Source: Motacilla alba alba
Taxonomy: Eukaryota; Chordata; Aves; Passeriformes; Motacillidae
Assembly: GCF_015832195.1 (NCBI RefSeq)
Contig: NC_052017.1
Span: 79,795,801 to 79,859,800 of the forward strand
Length of the DNA stretch: 64,000 nt
Direction: 5' to 3'
The position numbers were made by a program, and so were the translations under genes. Below, in pieces: positions 26,101 through 38,600 of the stretch. How positions within the stretch are numbered: the first letter of the stretch is position 1; each line of letters begins with the position of its first letter. The notes beneath the pieces were generated by a model. That model saw only the letters and a program-made list of their open reading frames with translations. It was not told where the DNA came from and did not search any database.

Positions 26101-27999
26101 GGAATAATTACAGTCCAAGCAATGACCCAGATTAGAATTATTTCTCTGATATCTATGTGTTGTGATTTACTTGGGGTAAAAATAAAAATGTACTAAGCTG
26201 TGGTTTCACCCAGGCTGGCAACCAAGCATCATACAGCCGTGGTACTTCTGTGCAATAAAAAGTCTTGAAAATTTAGCTTGGATTTAGTTACTTACATATG
26301 TGTAGTTAATTTCCACATACTTCACTAAAGTAGACTAAAATTCAGAAGATCAAGTGCTGTATCAAAAAGGTCAAAGTCTTTTGAATCAAGACGGTTTTTG
26401 TACTGTGGAAATGTGTGCCAGCTCAGTACTGAGGGTTCCAGGTATTGCCTGAGTTAACTCAGCTGCAGTACAAGAGATGGCACTCATGTTTCAAGATCAC
26501 ACATAATGATCTTGATGTCTTTGGTCTGGCTTTGAATTGATGTTGGTGAACATCAAATTGATAGACGTGCTATCAGTGCTGGAAATCCACAAAAATGGCT
26601 CAATAATTTGCCTGGAAGCATATGTTTGAGTTTCACAAAGTATATGGGTATGATTTCAATAAAAATTAGTTACTAGAGGGTTGAAAAAGTACCTAAAAGG
26701 ACCTATTGCTACTAGTCATTGATGATGGTCAGTAGGCATTTGTGTCAGGCTGTCTTTTTCTAAGTTATATTCACTAAATCACGTATGCCACTGATCTCAT
26801 TTTACTAAACACTGTCACTAGTTATAATAAACTCAACATTTTTTAGTGTTTCAAGCTATTTATTTTAAACAGATTTAGATGAATTTAGGTACTGGTTCTT
26901 GGCCATGATGCTCTTGAGGAACAAGACACATTTTGACTAACGAACTGTCTAGTTCAAAGTCTGATGACCATAAGCTGACTTATGAAAATAAGCTGACTTA
27001 TTACTTTAAGGTTTCTTGTTATTCTTTTAACTTCCCATATTCGTCCCTTTCCCCTTGTTTTTTCACAGCAATACTTCTTTTCAAAGTTTTCATAATATTC
27101 AGCTTTTGAAGATCATTTGTATAGATTTCACAATTGCTGCTTTGGTAGCAAATAGCAAGTATTCATTAATCACTGTCCAGAGAGTTGTTCTCTATATATC
27201 CTTATGCAACAAAGATTAAAAGATAATGATTAATTCAGCAAAGCGTTCTAAATGTGTCTCTCACTTTTACTTGTAGTATACCTTCCTCTTCCTCCCAGCT
27301 TGTGTTTCCATCTCTTCAGATTTTATCACTTTTGCAGGTGTGTGCCAGAAGCACATTGAAATACAACCTTCAAATGATGCTGGGAAGACAGCAGGTCAGG
27401 GCAGCTTTGCCTTTTGGGTCAGCTTCAGAGCCCAGAGTGATGGTAGGGGAGTGCCAGCAAAGAGAGAGAATATCCAAAGGCCTGACTCTTTCCTCATTGG
27501 CAGAATCTAGTTTTATTTGCTCCTTCAGTGAGATAGTTAGCTAGCTCCTGTTCTAGCCTTATATGCTGGAATAATTATATGCTCTTTCTGAGCATTTGGA
27601 AAGTGTGTTTGGTAACTGTTAAGTCCCAGTTCAGATGTGACTTCATTCTTAAACCAGACATTTTATCCATCTCAGTAAATTGATTTTTATTTTCAGCTCT
27701 TAGTATGAAATGAGAACAGCGCAAAAATTGTTCAGGTTCTCCATCATAGTTTCTTTTTTACTTCGGACACCACAAAACAGTTTAAATACTACATTGCTGT
27801 TATCCTTGACCTCTGTGCAAATGCTTCTTGCATTACTGACACATCTGATGGGTGTGATGCAATCAGTGTAGATAGAACAACATCATTTCACAATGCCTGT
27901 AGTGAGCTGAAGAGCTAAGCCTGCTCTTGATTAGTCTTCATTCTTCAACTTCACTGGCTTGTGTTTTCAAAGGTCTCAGAAGCACATCTTATAAATGGA
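23171..27999. other. Intron, no recognised element
   Basis: Ordinary AT-rich sequence. ATTA-rich words occur near 23290-23345 (cagttaattagcctt) and 25080-25160. No mobile element or coding exon is supported. Confidence 0.45.
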
Positions 28000-29600
28000 C
28001 TTTGCTCATCTTTTTTGCTCACTTTTCCCTTTTGTCACTCTCCTTTTGATAGGTGATTCACGCTACTATTGTCCTTTCCTTAGAGTGTTGTAAGGGAGCA
28101 TTGATACTGCATTAAGTATTATCACTACCCCTTTTATGAAGACAGTCTATTCTTTCTTCTGTAGCTCCCTTCTCTGAAGTTCGGTGAGACTGGAGGATAT
28201 TTTGGTCTTCATGTTTCACATTGGGATGTTGAGCCAAAGGACATTCTAGTCACTTGAGGAATGTGTCTTCAGTTGCAAGAGCTCGAACAAGAGCTTACAC
28301 GTCATCAGGGGCAAGAGTTGCAGTTTCTGTTACGGACTCCTTAAGCAGGAATTTTACTATTTGTCTTCATCAGTAGAAGACCCACCCAAGACCGTGTGCT
28401 ATTCCATACTCTCCATCTTTACCCCTCTTGCCACCAGCCCCCACTAGTCAGTAAGAAGCTCATTCATGGCCTTCTGGATTTGAAATCCTAACAGGTTGAT
28501 TCCCTTAAGATTCAAATGAGCTTCTTGTGTCTAGCTTCAAATGTCTTATACAAAGGAGTCTCCACTTCATAATGAAGAGGAAGCCCCACTTTTTAGCCAA
28601 GCATCCTTGCACATTTGTCCATTTGCAGTCCTGTATGGTATGCAAGTACATAATTACTTGAAAGACCTTGATTCCAGTTTCCCTTGTAGGGTCCTAAATT
28701 TTCTGTCTAAAATCTTTCTCTTGTCTTTTCCCTGTGCTACTGGCAGCCATGGAAAGGAGATATGCAGGCTTCTCAGACCCAGTGCTTCTTCCCTGGTGAT
28801 CCACAACCTTTGTGCCCCTCATATGACCTTTGCCTCCAGCAAGTAAGTGACTGTGTGGTGCTACCTGGTCTTAAAAACGCCTAGTTCCTCAGTGCCAATC
28901 CCACTTTTCCCTTCATCATAGGTCCCTGGTTCCAGGACAGAAGGATACTTGGTGTTTAGATAGAACGGCCTCAGTGTGGCCATCAGTGATCTATTGCCAT
29001 ATCGTCCTGCCACGTGATGGCATGGGCTTTAGCCCACACTTGGATCTTGTATCCTGACCTTCCTGAAAATATTCTGTCCAGGCTGATCATCCTCTTTCTC
29101 AGAGGACTTGGTTTCTGTGTTTGGAGAGCACGCTGCTTACCAGTGTCTCTGTAAACAGTGCCTCTAACACATGGATTGTGTTTCTCTTCAGTTTCTTTGG
29201 TCCAGCCCCCTCAAAAAAGCTCTGAGATACTGTCTTCATCATGGTGCATCAAGGCTGCTTTCCTACGGTTCAGTGTTTGTACAAGAGATGTTCAACAGAT
29301 ACCTGCTTGCTAAAGCTCGATCTTTATTTTTCATTCTGGATGGGTAACAGCAGTTCTTTAAGATGGTTTCTGTATCACAGTGATTCACCTAACTGGCAGA
29401 TTTCCAGATGTTGCTGAATTGCCGCTGGATCCAGAAATCAATTTATCTTCTCAGCTCACTTCCTCCGATGTTTCCAGGAGCTCTGCTCACTCTACACTAC
29501 GACTCATGTTACCTTCAGCAAGGGCCCCATTTCTAATTTCAGATTTTTAGCTGCATCTTTCTTCTCTTCCTTCTTCTTGCCACATGCAGTGCATTACTGA
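28000..29600. other. C/T-rich intronic stretch of unknown origin
   Basis: This 1.6-kb block is less AT-rich than its surroundings and shows strand asymmetry, with many ctt/tcc words on the + strand. A phrase at about 29340 (gatgggtaacagcagttctt) loosely recalls an old amniote interspersed repeat, but I cannot name a family. The longest frame (28541-28846, 101 codons) has no domain I recognise. It may be a decayed mobile element inserted in reverse, or simply unusual intron sequence. Confidence 0.35.
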
Positions 29601-32600
29601 GTAAATACCTGTTCTTGATCTTACAGAAATTTGACTGATTTCTTATTAATGCAGGAGGGACAAAGCAAAAACATAAAAATATTTTTGCACAAAGCAATAT
29701 ATTCACATAACATATTTTAGATTACCAGAGAGAAACCTAGAATCTGTCTTTGAAAAATAGGAAGAGCATTAAACAATATGCCATGGTCAAAACAGAATTT
29801 CCGATAGTTTTTATTTCCATTAAAATGAGCAGTTTACTGGGGAGAATTGTATTAGGGACTTTTCTTTGAGCACCAATTGTAAAATACACAAAATAGTAAA
29901 ATATGGAAATTTTTCCATATATCATCTATTCTCTGTAGGAAAATAAATGATGACTTTCCTAGTTTAGGGAAATTAGACCCAAACTAGCTACATCCTCTGA
30001 TCCGGAATCAATCATATTCAAGGGAGAGTCAGGTCACAGCTTGAGGTTACCTTGCCACCCTTATCTGTAATGTGCATATTGCTACATGGTCACCCCATTT
30101 TTTCAGGGCTTTCTTGGAGTTTGCAAGTCTAGAGTATGTCTGCCTTCTTTGGAGTATGTCCAGATTTGATCCCTAGCCATTTCCCATGATTTTATGTGAA
30201 CTGACACCAGGATTCTTAAATAAGTTGTTAGCAAGAGCATCATGTTGCTGACTGAACCAATGCCAGCAAAAATCCAAACAAAATGTCCCTATATTAGCTC
30301 TGTGTGTGGACAGTGAATTGATCCCAAAAATGGCGAGCTGAGTCTCACTGGGCTAAATAGCTTTAACCACTTAGGAATGCTGGAGCAGAAGTTCATCATC
30401 CTTAACAAAAATAAGCAAAGTGAACGCACACTCCGTTACTCCAGGAAATTCCCGGTTTAGCTGAAGGCAGTTCTGGGAGTTCATTCTGCAATTGACTTGA
30501 AGCATCGTAATCTGTGAGTAGCTATCGCGGTCCTTCAGGTATTTCACAGAAACTGTTCCTGATCTTACATTGTCATGTTTTGTTTCCCATTACTGTTGCT
30601 GCATATCTGTGTTTGGTAGCAATATAAAAATACATTATTCTGTTTCCATTTCCATTCCTGTGCAGGATAGATGATTTGTGTTTTCAGAGATACTTTGTGT
30701 CAGAATGAGTTTTGCGTAAGGGACTATAGGTAGCTGCTGAGCACTGAATGATTCAGCAGTGTTCCAAGGGAACAGACTTTGACATATAGATGTGTAAATG
30801 ACATGAGCTTTTCCAGTACACAAGACTTACAGCATTGATTCATTTACTTATCCCAGTTTTCTCTTGCTGTATTTATTCTTTTGTAGCCTGGGTGTTTTCT
30901 TAAAGGGCTGTTTCAGACTTCAGTTATAAATTTCCAGCAGTCCTAAATCTTCTGTGACCATTGTTTCATTATGATTGTCCTGTTGGTTTTTTTTGTACTA
31001 CAGAAAACTGAATAGACATCTGTAATTTTGGTGTTTCTTGTTGCAGTTTTAATTAGTACTTTGGGGAGTTGATATGAGATCTGTTAGGATTTAAGTTTGC
31101 ATTTTATATCGTGTCACATGAAATATGCCTTCTATTAATTCACATATTTTCAGTTTGAATGTTGTCATCTATTCCAAGAGCTTGTTAAAGCCTTTAGATT
31201 AGTCATGATTATTAAGTCTTTTGGCTTAGGTTGTGGAAAAATGTATATTTTTTGAAATAATATCTGTGCCTGATCATTCTAAACGAGATGTCTGTATTAA
31301 AAAAGCCAAACAGGGAGTAAGGAAACATAACAATAAAAGCCATAAGCAGTTCTTCTTTGGAAGCCTGCCTTACAGAACCTCAGAAAAACAGGGAAGCATG
31401 AAAGACCTAGAAAAGTCAGTAAGTAAAATCCTTGTATTTACATTCAAACTGATAATGTGTTTGAAAAAGATTGTGAAGAAAAAATTATGAAGAATGACAG
31501 TGGATGGCAAATCAGATATTTTAGAGGTATGATGTTTGAGATACAGTAATTTACAAGACTCTTCTAATGGTTAAGTGCAAAGAATTTTATGACTTGAAAG
31601 TTAACCAGGATAACATGCAGGAAGATGTTCTTCAGAATTAGTCAGAAGATGGACAGGCATCTGTGTTAAATTTAACACAGGAAAGAAAAAGCTAATTAAA
31701 ATTTTCTGTATGGGTTGCTGTTTGCAAGAATTTAGCTATTCCTTTGGGTATGCAGAATGTAATTGTTTTCTAGTTCATCTGAGAAGCACTTGCTGAAAAA
31801 ATGTAAATAATTGTGTTTATCTAAATCAAATTTTACTCTTCATTGGAGAAGCAAATTGCAAAATCTGAAAATAATGAAGAAGCAGATCACATAACTTTTA
31901 TTGCTCTGAAAAAGAAATTTATGAAGTTTCTCATTAACCTAAAATTAATATTAAAATATGTAATTGGAATTACTTTTGTAATTTACCTTGTCACAATCCA
32001 GTTTATGACATCTTTTCAATGAAACAACAAAAGCAGGAAAAACAAAGCCAAAGTTCAATATATTAAACTCAACTACTACTCAATAGAGATGATCAATACA
32101 CTTAAAGGGAATTGCATTCTGGAAGTGCCAGATGCTTGCACAGCTCAGCACTGGAACTGTAGCTCCTCTGAAAATCAGATATTTTTTATTTTTCTTCTAA
32201 TACCTTGTTCCAGAAACTACCAAAATGTTTAGTCTTGTATGTGTGTTCTCTTTGCTAGTTTGTTTTGGTTTTTGTTCCGTCTTGTGGTTAATTCAAATTA
32301 TACCTGCTGTCAGGAAAGAATCTGCTTCTTATTAATACAGCAGAGTTGGCCAAGAACTACATGCTGAATTTTGATCTGTGTCTACATAATTCCTTGAGGA
32401 GACAGAAGAACGTGGAAAGTTGAGAGTGCCTCAACCCAACTTGCACATTTTTTCCTCCTCCCTGTAACTATTACAAATTTTATGTGAAGAAGTGCAAGAA
32501 GTAAGAAGGTTGGTGTGGAATTCTGGCTTAGTAAGTTCTGATTCATAGTGTTTAGAATATTGAGTTTCATTATCTTAACAACCTTAAATTTTGTTCTAAA

Positions 32601-35600
32601 TTTTTCATTTAAAATGTTGATAAATTTTATTTTTGAGACACTGCATTAAATTTGATCTTTTTTTCTCTGCTATACACTTTGCCATGCATTAAATTGCTGT
32701 TCTTAAATAACGGATTGTCCAAAACATAATGTCATAAACCTGCTGGATTCAGTGAGTCTGGTGTGAGGTTTTCCATCCCACCATCCCTAATGCAATATAG
32801 TAGTTCCCAAGCCTACTCACAGCATCTGCCATTCTCCTTTTATTCTTTTTCTCGTGATGAAGACTGACAGGGTAATCTTGGTCTGTAAGACTTCCAGGTT
32901 TCCACTTCTCTCATAGACTGTGGTTTGCCAGCAAAAATTTCCGGATTTCCTCTACTGCATGAGAGATGGTGAGACATTTGGCCGTGTAGCTTTGAGGCAC
33001 ATCTTTGCATGCTACCTGTTACTCCTGCTACAACACGGAGTTGTCGTACTGGCCCCCTTAGCCCGCACTGCCTCCACTTTGATTCTCACAGTTTTTAAGG
33101 GTCTAGATGTATATGCCCATTCCCAATTGATGGCCAGCTTTTAACCTGGAAAACTGCCCCGTGTCATCATGTAAAATGATGTTCTGTTCTGACGTCAGGC
33201 ATTCTGAAGTCAAGGTAGGCAAAGCATAGAAGTGACAAGAGCTTGCATGAAGGCAAGAAAAACGTCATGAAACAGTTCAGTGAAAATGCCCTCTGTGTCA
33301 GATTGCTCGTGCAGACTTTGCCAATAGTTAGTTCAGCCTGTGAATCACAGTGTTTGTTACACTAGAGGAACATTTATTTCTTCCTGAACTTCCCTGCCAG
33401 CACTTGCTTACTGAAGAGCGAGTGAAAAGCTTTGGCTTTCTCTCCTTCTGAGAAGCATTTCTGAGAGAAGAGAAAAAGAACTTACCATAGGAAGTATCTC
33501 AAAATGTATCAGTGGCAAAACTGGGGAACAAATACTAAATTAGGAATAACAGATTGCCAAAACTAGATAATGTTCATCCAAGAGTAGCAAGAGCACTCAG
33601 AAACAAAAGAGCTAAACTGAAGGCTATAATGTTTCTCTTTTAGCCCCCACAAAATGTCTCATAGGACGCCTGTGTTCCAGATGGGCTTCCATGTAGGTCT
33701 AGGCAGCTCAGCTCTGTATCACAATTGCTTCAGACTAATAGAAAAGGCAATCAAGTGCAGAACTGATTAGCTCACATGCTAATACAATGTGGTGCAAGAG
33801 AAAAAACATGGAGTTTTTAAGAAAGAAATTGTGATGCCACACTGAAATCAGTTCACAAAATTGATTTTGTGTAAGGATGAAGTAATGTTTATGGAAAAAT
33901 CATGACTTCACATAGACATGTGATGCATTGTAAGCTAATATGAGGCGTGAAGAGGGTCATGTGGTGATAACAGGATCATTCCATTAAAATGGTTGTTTAG
34001 TGGTCAGTAATGATGCTGAGAAGGGCCTGAGATGACCTGGTAGCTCAACCCAGTATGGCTTTTCCTACTTTGTAACATATAACTCAGAGTGGCATTTTTG
34101 ACAACTTTGGTTTAGCTTTGCAAGTTCCTAACCATTTGAGATAGTCAGTCCTGAATTGCTTCCCAAATTTTCCAGCAGCATCTGCCTGTTTCAGATCCGT
34201 TTATCTTCATCAGAACATCCTGTTGAAAACCTTCAAAGAATAAGCAGTCAGAGATCTTGGTTTTGATGAAATAACAAAGTTCTTCAGATCAAAAACCCAG
34301 ATGACAACCATTTAACCATTCAAAACATAATGCGGGTTGATATTACCGGTTTTAAGTAGCATAAGCAGAAATTTAGTTTATGCATTCTATACTATTTTTT
34401 AATACAAATGAAAAATGTTGTTTTCACATCATGCATCGAGAATCAGAGAGAGCCCATTCTTCTGCTACACTTGTTGTCAGAACTATTATAAACGTTAATT
34501 TGTGGTGGAGTAAAAGGTTTTAGTCCACATGCAATTCTTCACAGTCTTCCTAAAATCTACTCCATCAGTAAAATACATTTTTTTTTACTAAAGTGTCTTT
34601 CCTCCAACTCATAAAATTAGACCTTTTTTATTAAGTGTAATTATCAAGATTTACCACATGCTGTCCTTTCTTCTGTGGAAGTGCTAGCCCTACATCAGTC
34701 ATCTTTTGCTTTGTGAGTCGTAAATGATGTAGGGAAGCGTGTCCCAAATAGACCTTTAAATCACTTCTATGGGTCTCCACGACCAACTGCCATTTTCCGT
34801 TCTGTCCCAACAGTGCCAGTGTAATTTAAAACATACCTTTTATTAACAAATACAGTGACTCAGGTACATGATCCAAAGCACTGTTCAAAAATTAAAACTG
34901 TGGAGAAAACTGAAGATTTTAGGGGAAAAAAATGTACGTTTGTACACTCCCCCATTCCCCACCAAACAGCAAAACAAAATAACACCACTAAAAAACCAAC
35001 AAACCTACTAGAAAATCTAAATACTCATTCATGCTGTTTGTGGTAGAGATATATTTTAATGTCTTCACACTCCAGAGCAGCAAAAAAATCCATTAGCACG
35101 CAGATTCTCACAGTCATTGACTGTGTAGGAAGATACAGATGGGGTTTTTTTCTTCATTGCAACAATATCACTAACAGCAGGAGCTGAAACATACTATGTC
35201 ATGTCAACCTGAAACAAATTAGGATTTAAGAATCTAATAACGTTGGGATTGCTCAGTGGTGCAGTTTGCTGAGAGAGAGTGTCATTGTGCACGAATGGCA
35301 TGTGCTCAGAGCTGAGTCGCTCTGGCAGTAAAAATACCCATGTTTTCCTGTCAAGCCAGAATGCCAGCAGCTACCCCACTGGGGGTTTCAGTGTGAAATA
35401 ATACACTCATCCCAAGTTTTCTGTGGCTCTGGGTGGTCAGAGACCATTATGGCCAAACAACTGAACTGAAGAAAATTAAGAAAAATACCTGATGACCTGT
35501 CAGAAGCTTAAAATCTGCAAAGTTCAGTGGCTGCCTCACTGTGGCTGATTGATGCTATCTCACAGATTCAAATAAATATGTTGATATATTCTGTACTGTG

Positions 35601-38600
35601 CTTAATGACAATGTTTATAAAACATTGTCATAACCTTAAAAGTTGGGGTTTTTTTGCTAAAGAACTAAAGTATTAATTGTCTCAGTTTTCTATATTTTTT
35701 CTGTTACAGTGAGAAGGAAAGCAAAAGTTTAATGGGCAGACTTTTCATTTTATTACGAAGAACTGCAATTGTTTGCAGGTTTTTGCTTCATATATAGCCA
35801 GGGCTAAGAAACATTTTAGAGCTAAATAACTCCTTGTGCAAGTTTCTTAAACCTGATTTGAATTTATGGTCACAGGAATATATGTACAATCTAAAAGAAA
35901 AGTTTGGATATAGAGATGTTAATTGCATACACTGTCCATCTTGTTTTCCCTGTGATAAAGGAAGACTCACATAAGCATGTGTTGTATCAACAACGGGCAG
36001 TTGATATATTCCAAATTCAGAATACTCTCTAATAGATAGTGCAAATACAAGGCTGTGCTATCCTTCTAAAAATTGGCTGTTCTTAGCTCACTTGTTTTGT
36101 GAAGCAGGACACAGCTCACTTGTTCCCAAGTGTCAACAGCCCATGTTAAAAGGCTTTGTATGGACTCAGCTCTTCAGTGCAGTGGCAGTGTCAGCTTGAC
36201 CTCCTTCCTGTTGCAAAGATATTTTTAATGGCCGTGTTTGAAAATGTAAAGACTGTTGTATGTATTAGCTGCCAGTTTTTCAACCACTTCAGAGAATTCT
36301 CTGTTGAGTTAGCTTAAAAATATGCAAAGTATTTGAAAATCAGCATCATATACAAACTAAGTGAAATGTTTTATTTCTTTTTCCACTAAAAAAGAAAAGG
36401 CATGTTAAATATATGCCAGAAAAACTTAAAATTTTCATGATCCAGTTGAGTGGTGCAGAAGACATCTGGGTTTTTTTGCTTAACCCCCAGTGTACATATT
36501 TGTGCTTTTTTGAAGCTAATGGATGCTAAAACTGGTGATCTTGTATTTTTTCCCCTATGTCTGTGTCTGGACTGCTGGACCTCATTATCTTATAGTGCAT
36601 TCCACAAGATCTAGCACTAAATTGTCAGTTTTAATGTGCATGGAGAAAGGGAAAAGTGTCTGTAACTTTTATGGATTTCTGTATCTGTACCTAGGATCCA
36701 TCGCTATTTAAAAGAGGAGAAAACTCATCCCTGCTGCTTTCACATCTTTTACTGGAAAGTGAATGTTCTGTTTAAAGACTAAAAGCTAGAGTAGAAGGTC
36801 ATAGGGAGATGCAGAAATCCTAGTGATTAAGTGAACAAACCTTTGAGCAGCACACATTTTCAAGCCTGACTGCACATTTCAGTGCTCCTTGTGGGTGTTT
36901 TATGGCACCACTTTTTTGTGTCTTAAGAGCTGCTGGTACAGCCTTGGCATCCTGTGCGTGCCTGTGTGCATCCTCAGCTCAGAAAGCTGTCCCCTGACTG
37001 CAGTGTTCCACATCTAATTGCTGCTTCTCTCTCTGGATCTTGCTGAGTTTAAATCTGGTAACTCCCTGCTCTGCACTGATGGATTGTTATCTTTTCCACG
37101 TCCTTTTATCTACCAGTGGTAGGACAACATTCTTTGAGCAGATAGTTTTATAAGGGTTTTGCTTTCTCTTAGGGAAGAGAGTATAGCTGGGAGTTCTTTT
37201 GTCTACTTACCATGTCTATGCTTACTTTTGAAATGGAAATTGAGACATCAGCAGATACTTGAAGGCCAGTTTGCTCTGAATATACCTTAAACCAAGCCTT
37301 TGCAGAAAGCAAGTCATTATCCAGTTTTTGTGTATATTCCTTTGGCTAGTCCTTAACTTCCAGCACTGTCAAATGAATCTCACAGAGAACCATATAAAGT
37401 TTTTTTAACTGTATCACTGTCCTTGCCACTGAGCTGTGTGCCTGGATGATCTTATTCACTCCTGAGGCCCCATCTGAATTTCAGCAATAGTGAGCCTTAG
37501 ATATGCATTCTTGTTCAAAATATATCACATGAAAATATTGATAATTATTGCTTTTAACCTCCATTACAGCTCTAGGAAATGTTTGAATTATCACAGACTT
37601 TTAACTTCTGGATTTCATTACAAACATTAAAAATTATTTGCTTTTCATAAATCCGTGAACTGTTACCTCTACAAAGTGGGATTTGCTGAAACAGTTCTGG
37701 TCATTTCAGCAGCTGCTTCAGTCAGTGCATCTCCAAGGACTGGACACCCTGATCCAGTCACAGTCCAGGTGGGCAGATACAGGTTTCCTTCCAAAGGAGT
37801 TCTGAGCAGCTTGGACAGGCTTCTGGCTGGGCAGTCCTCTTCTCTGGGGCTCATATGACAGGTGGCTGTCATGGAGGGTTATTTATCCTACTGTTGCCTG
37901 CACATGAGTTTAAACAGGGTTTTGGAGTGTTTAGATTATGCTGAATCATCACAGTGAAGTGTGATATAGTTCTTTGATTCAACACTTGGATGTGTAAGAA
38001 ACTGCCTGTCAGTCAGTCCAGTCGCACCTGGAGATCCTGGGCAGTTGTCTGCCTTCCAAAGAAACAGCCAGTGGGGATGTTTTACATGGGCAAGGCTCAT
38101 GACTTCACCTCACAACGAGCATTTTAGAGCAGTTTTTCCTCTAAAGTCATTATTTTGAAATGTGTAGAGGTCAGGAAGAAAGTAGGTCTGCAGTATGTCA
38201 ATAAACTCTTAAAGTTACAGAAACATTTGGCTCATGAGTTTTACCATGCACCGAAGCCAGACTTGGAAAGACATGGAAGGTTTAATGTGGTAATAAATGT
38301 GTTCTTACCAATTACTCAACACGACTGCAAATAAAAAGTTGCAAATGACTTGATTAGTTCAGTTACTTATTTCCTGGGTGAGTGTTACTTCTCTATTGAT
38401 ACCCCATGGCACTTGTACCAAACTTTTGTCCTCCTTCCAGGATCAGTTAATTACTCATTAAATAGTCACACAGCTTATTTGATCTCTAACTCTCAAAAGT
38501 GTTCTCCAGGATAATGGAAAATTGCTTGTCATGTTCCTGGTTCTCTCATTCACATTTGACTTTCCTCAGGAAGCAGCCCCCTGAGAGTCTGATGCTGTGC

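Noticed and set aside
28541..28846. 101-codon frame as a gene or processed pseudogene
   Set aside because: No recognisable domain, no poly(A) tail or matching gene, and it lies in a compositionally odd block that explains its length.
34005..34075. Short stretch resembling an old LINE 3' end (gagatgacctggtagctcaa)
   Set aside because: Too short and too diverged to call without a profile search.
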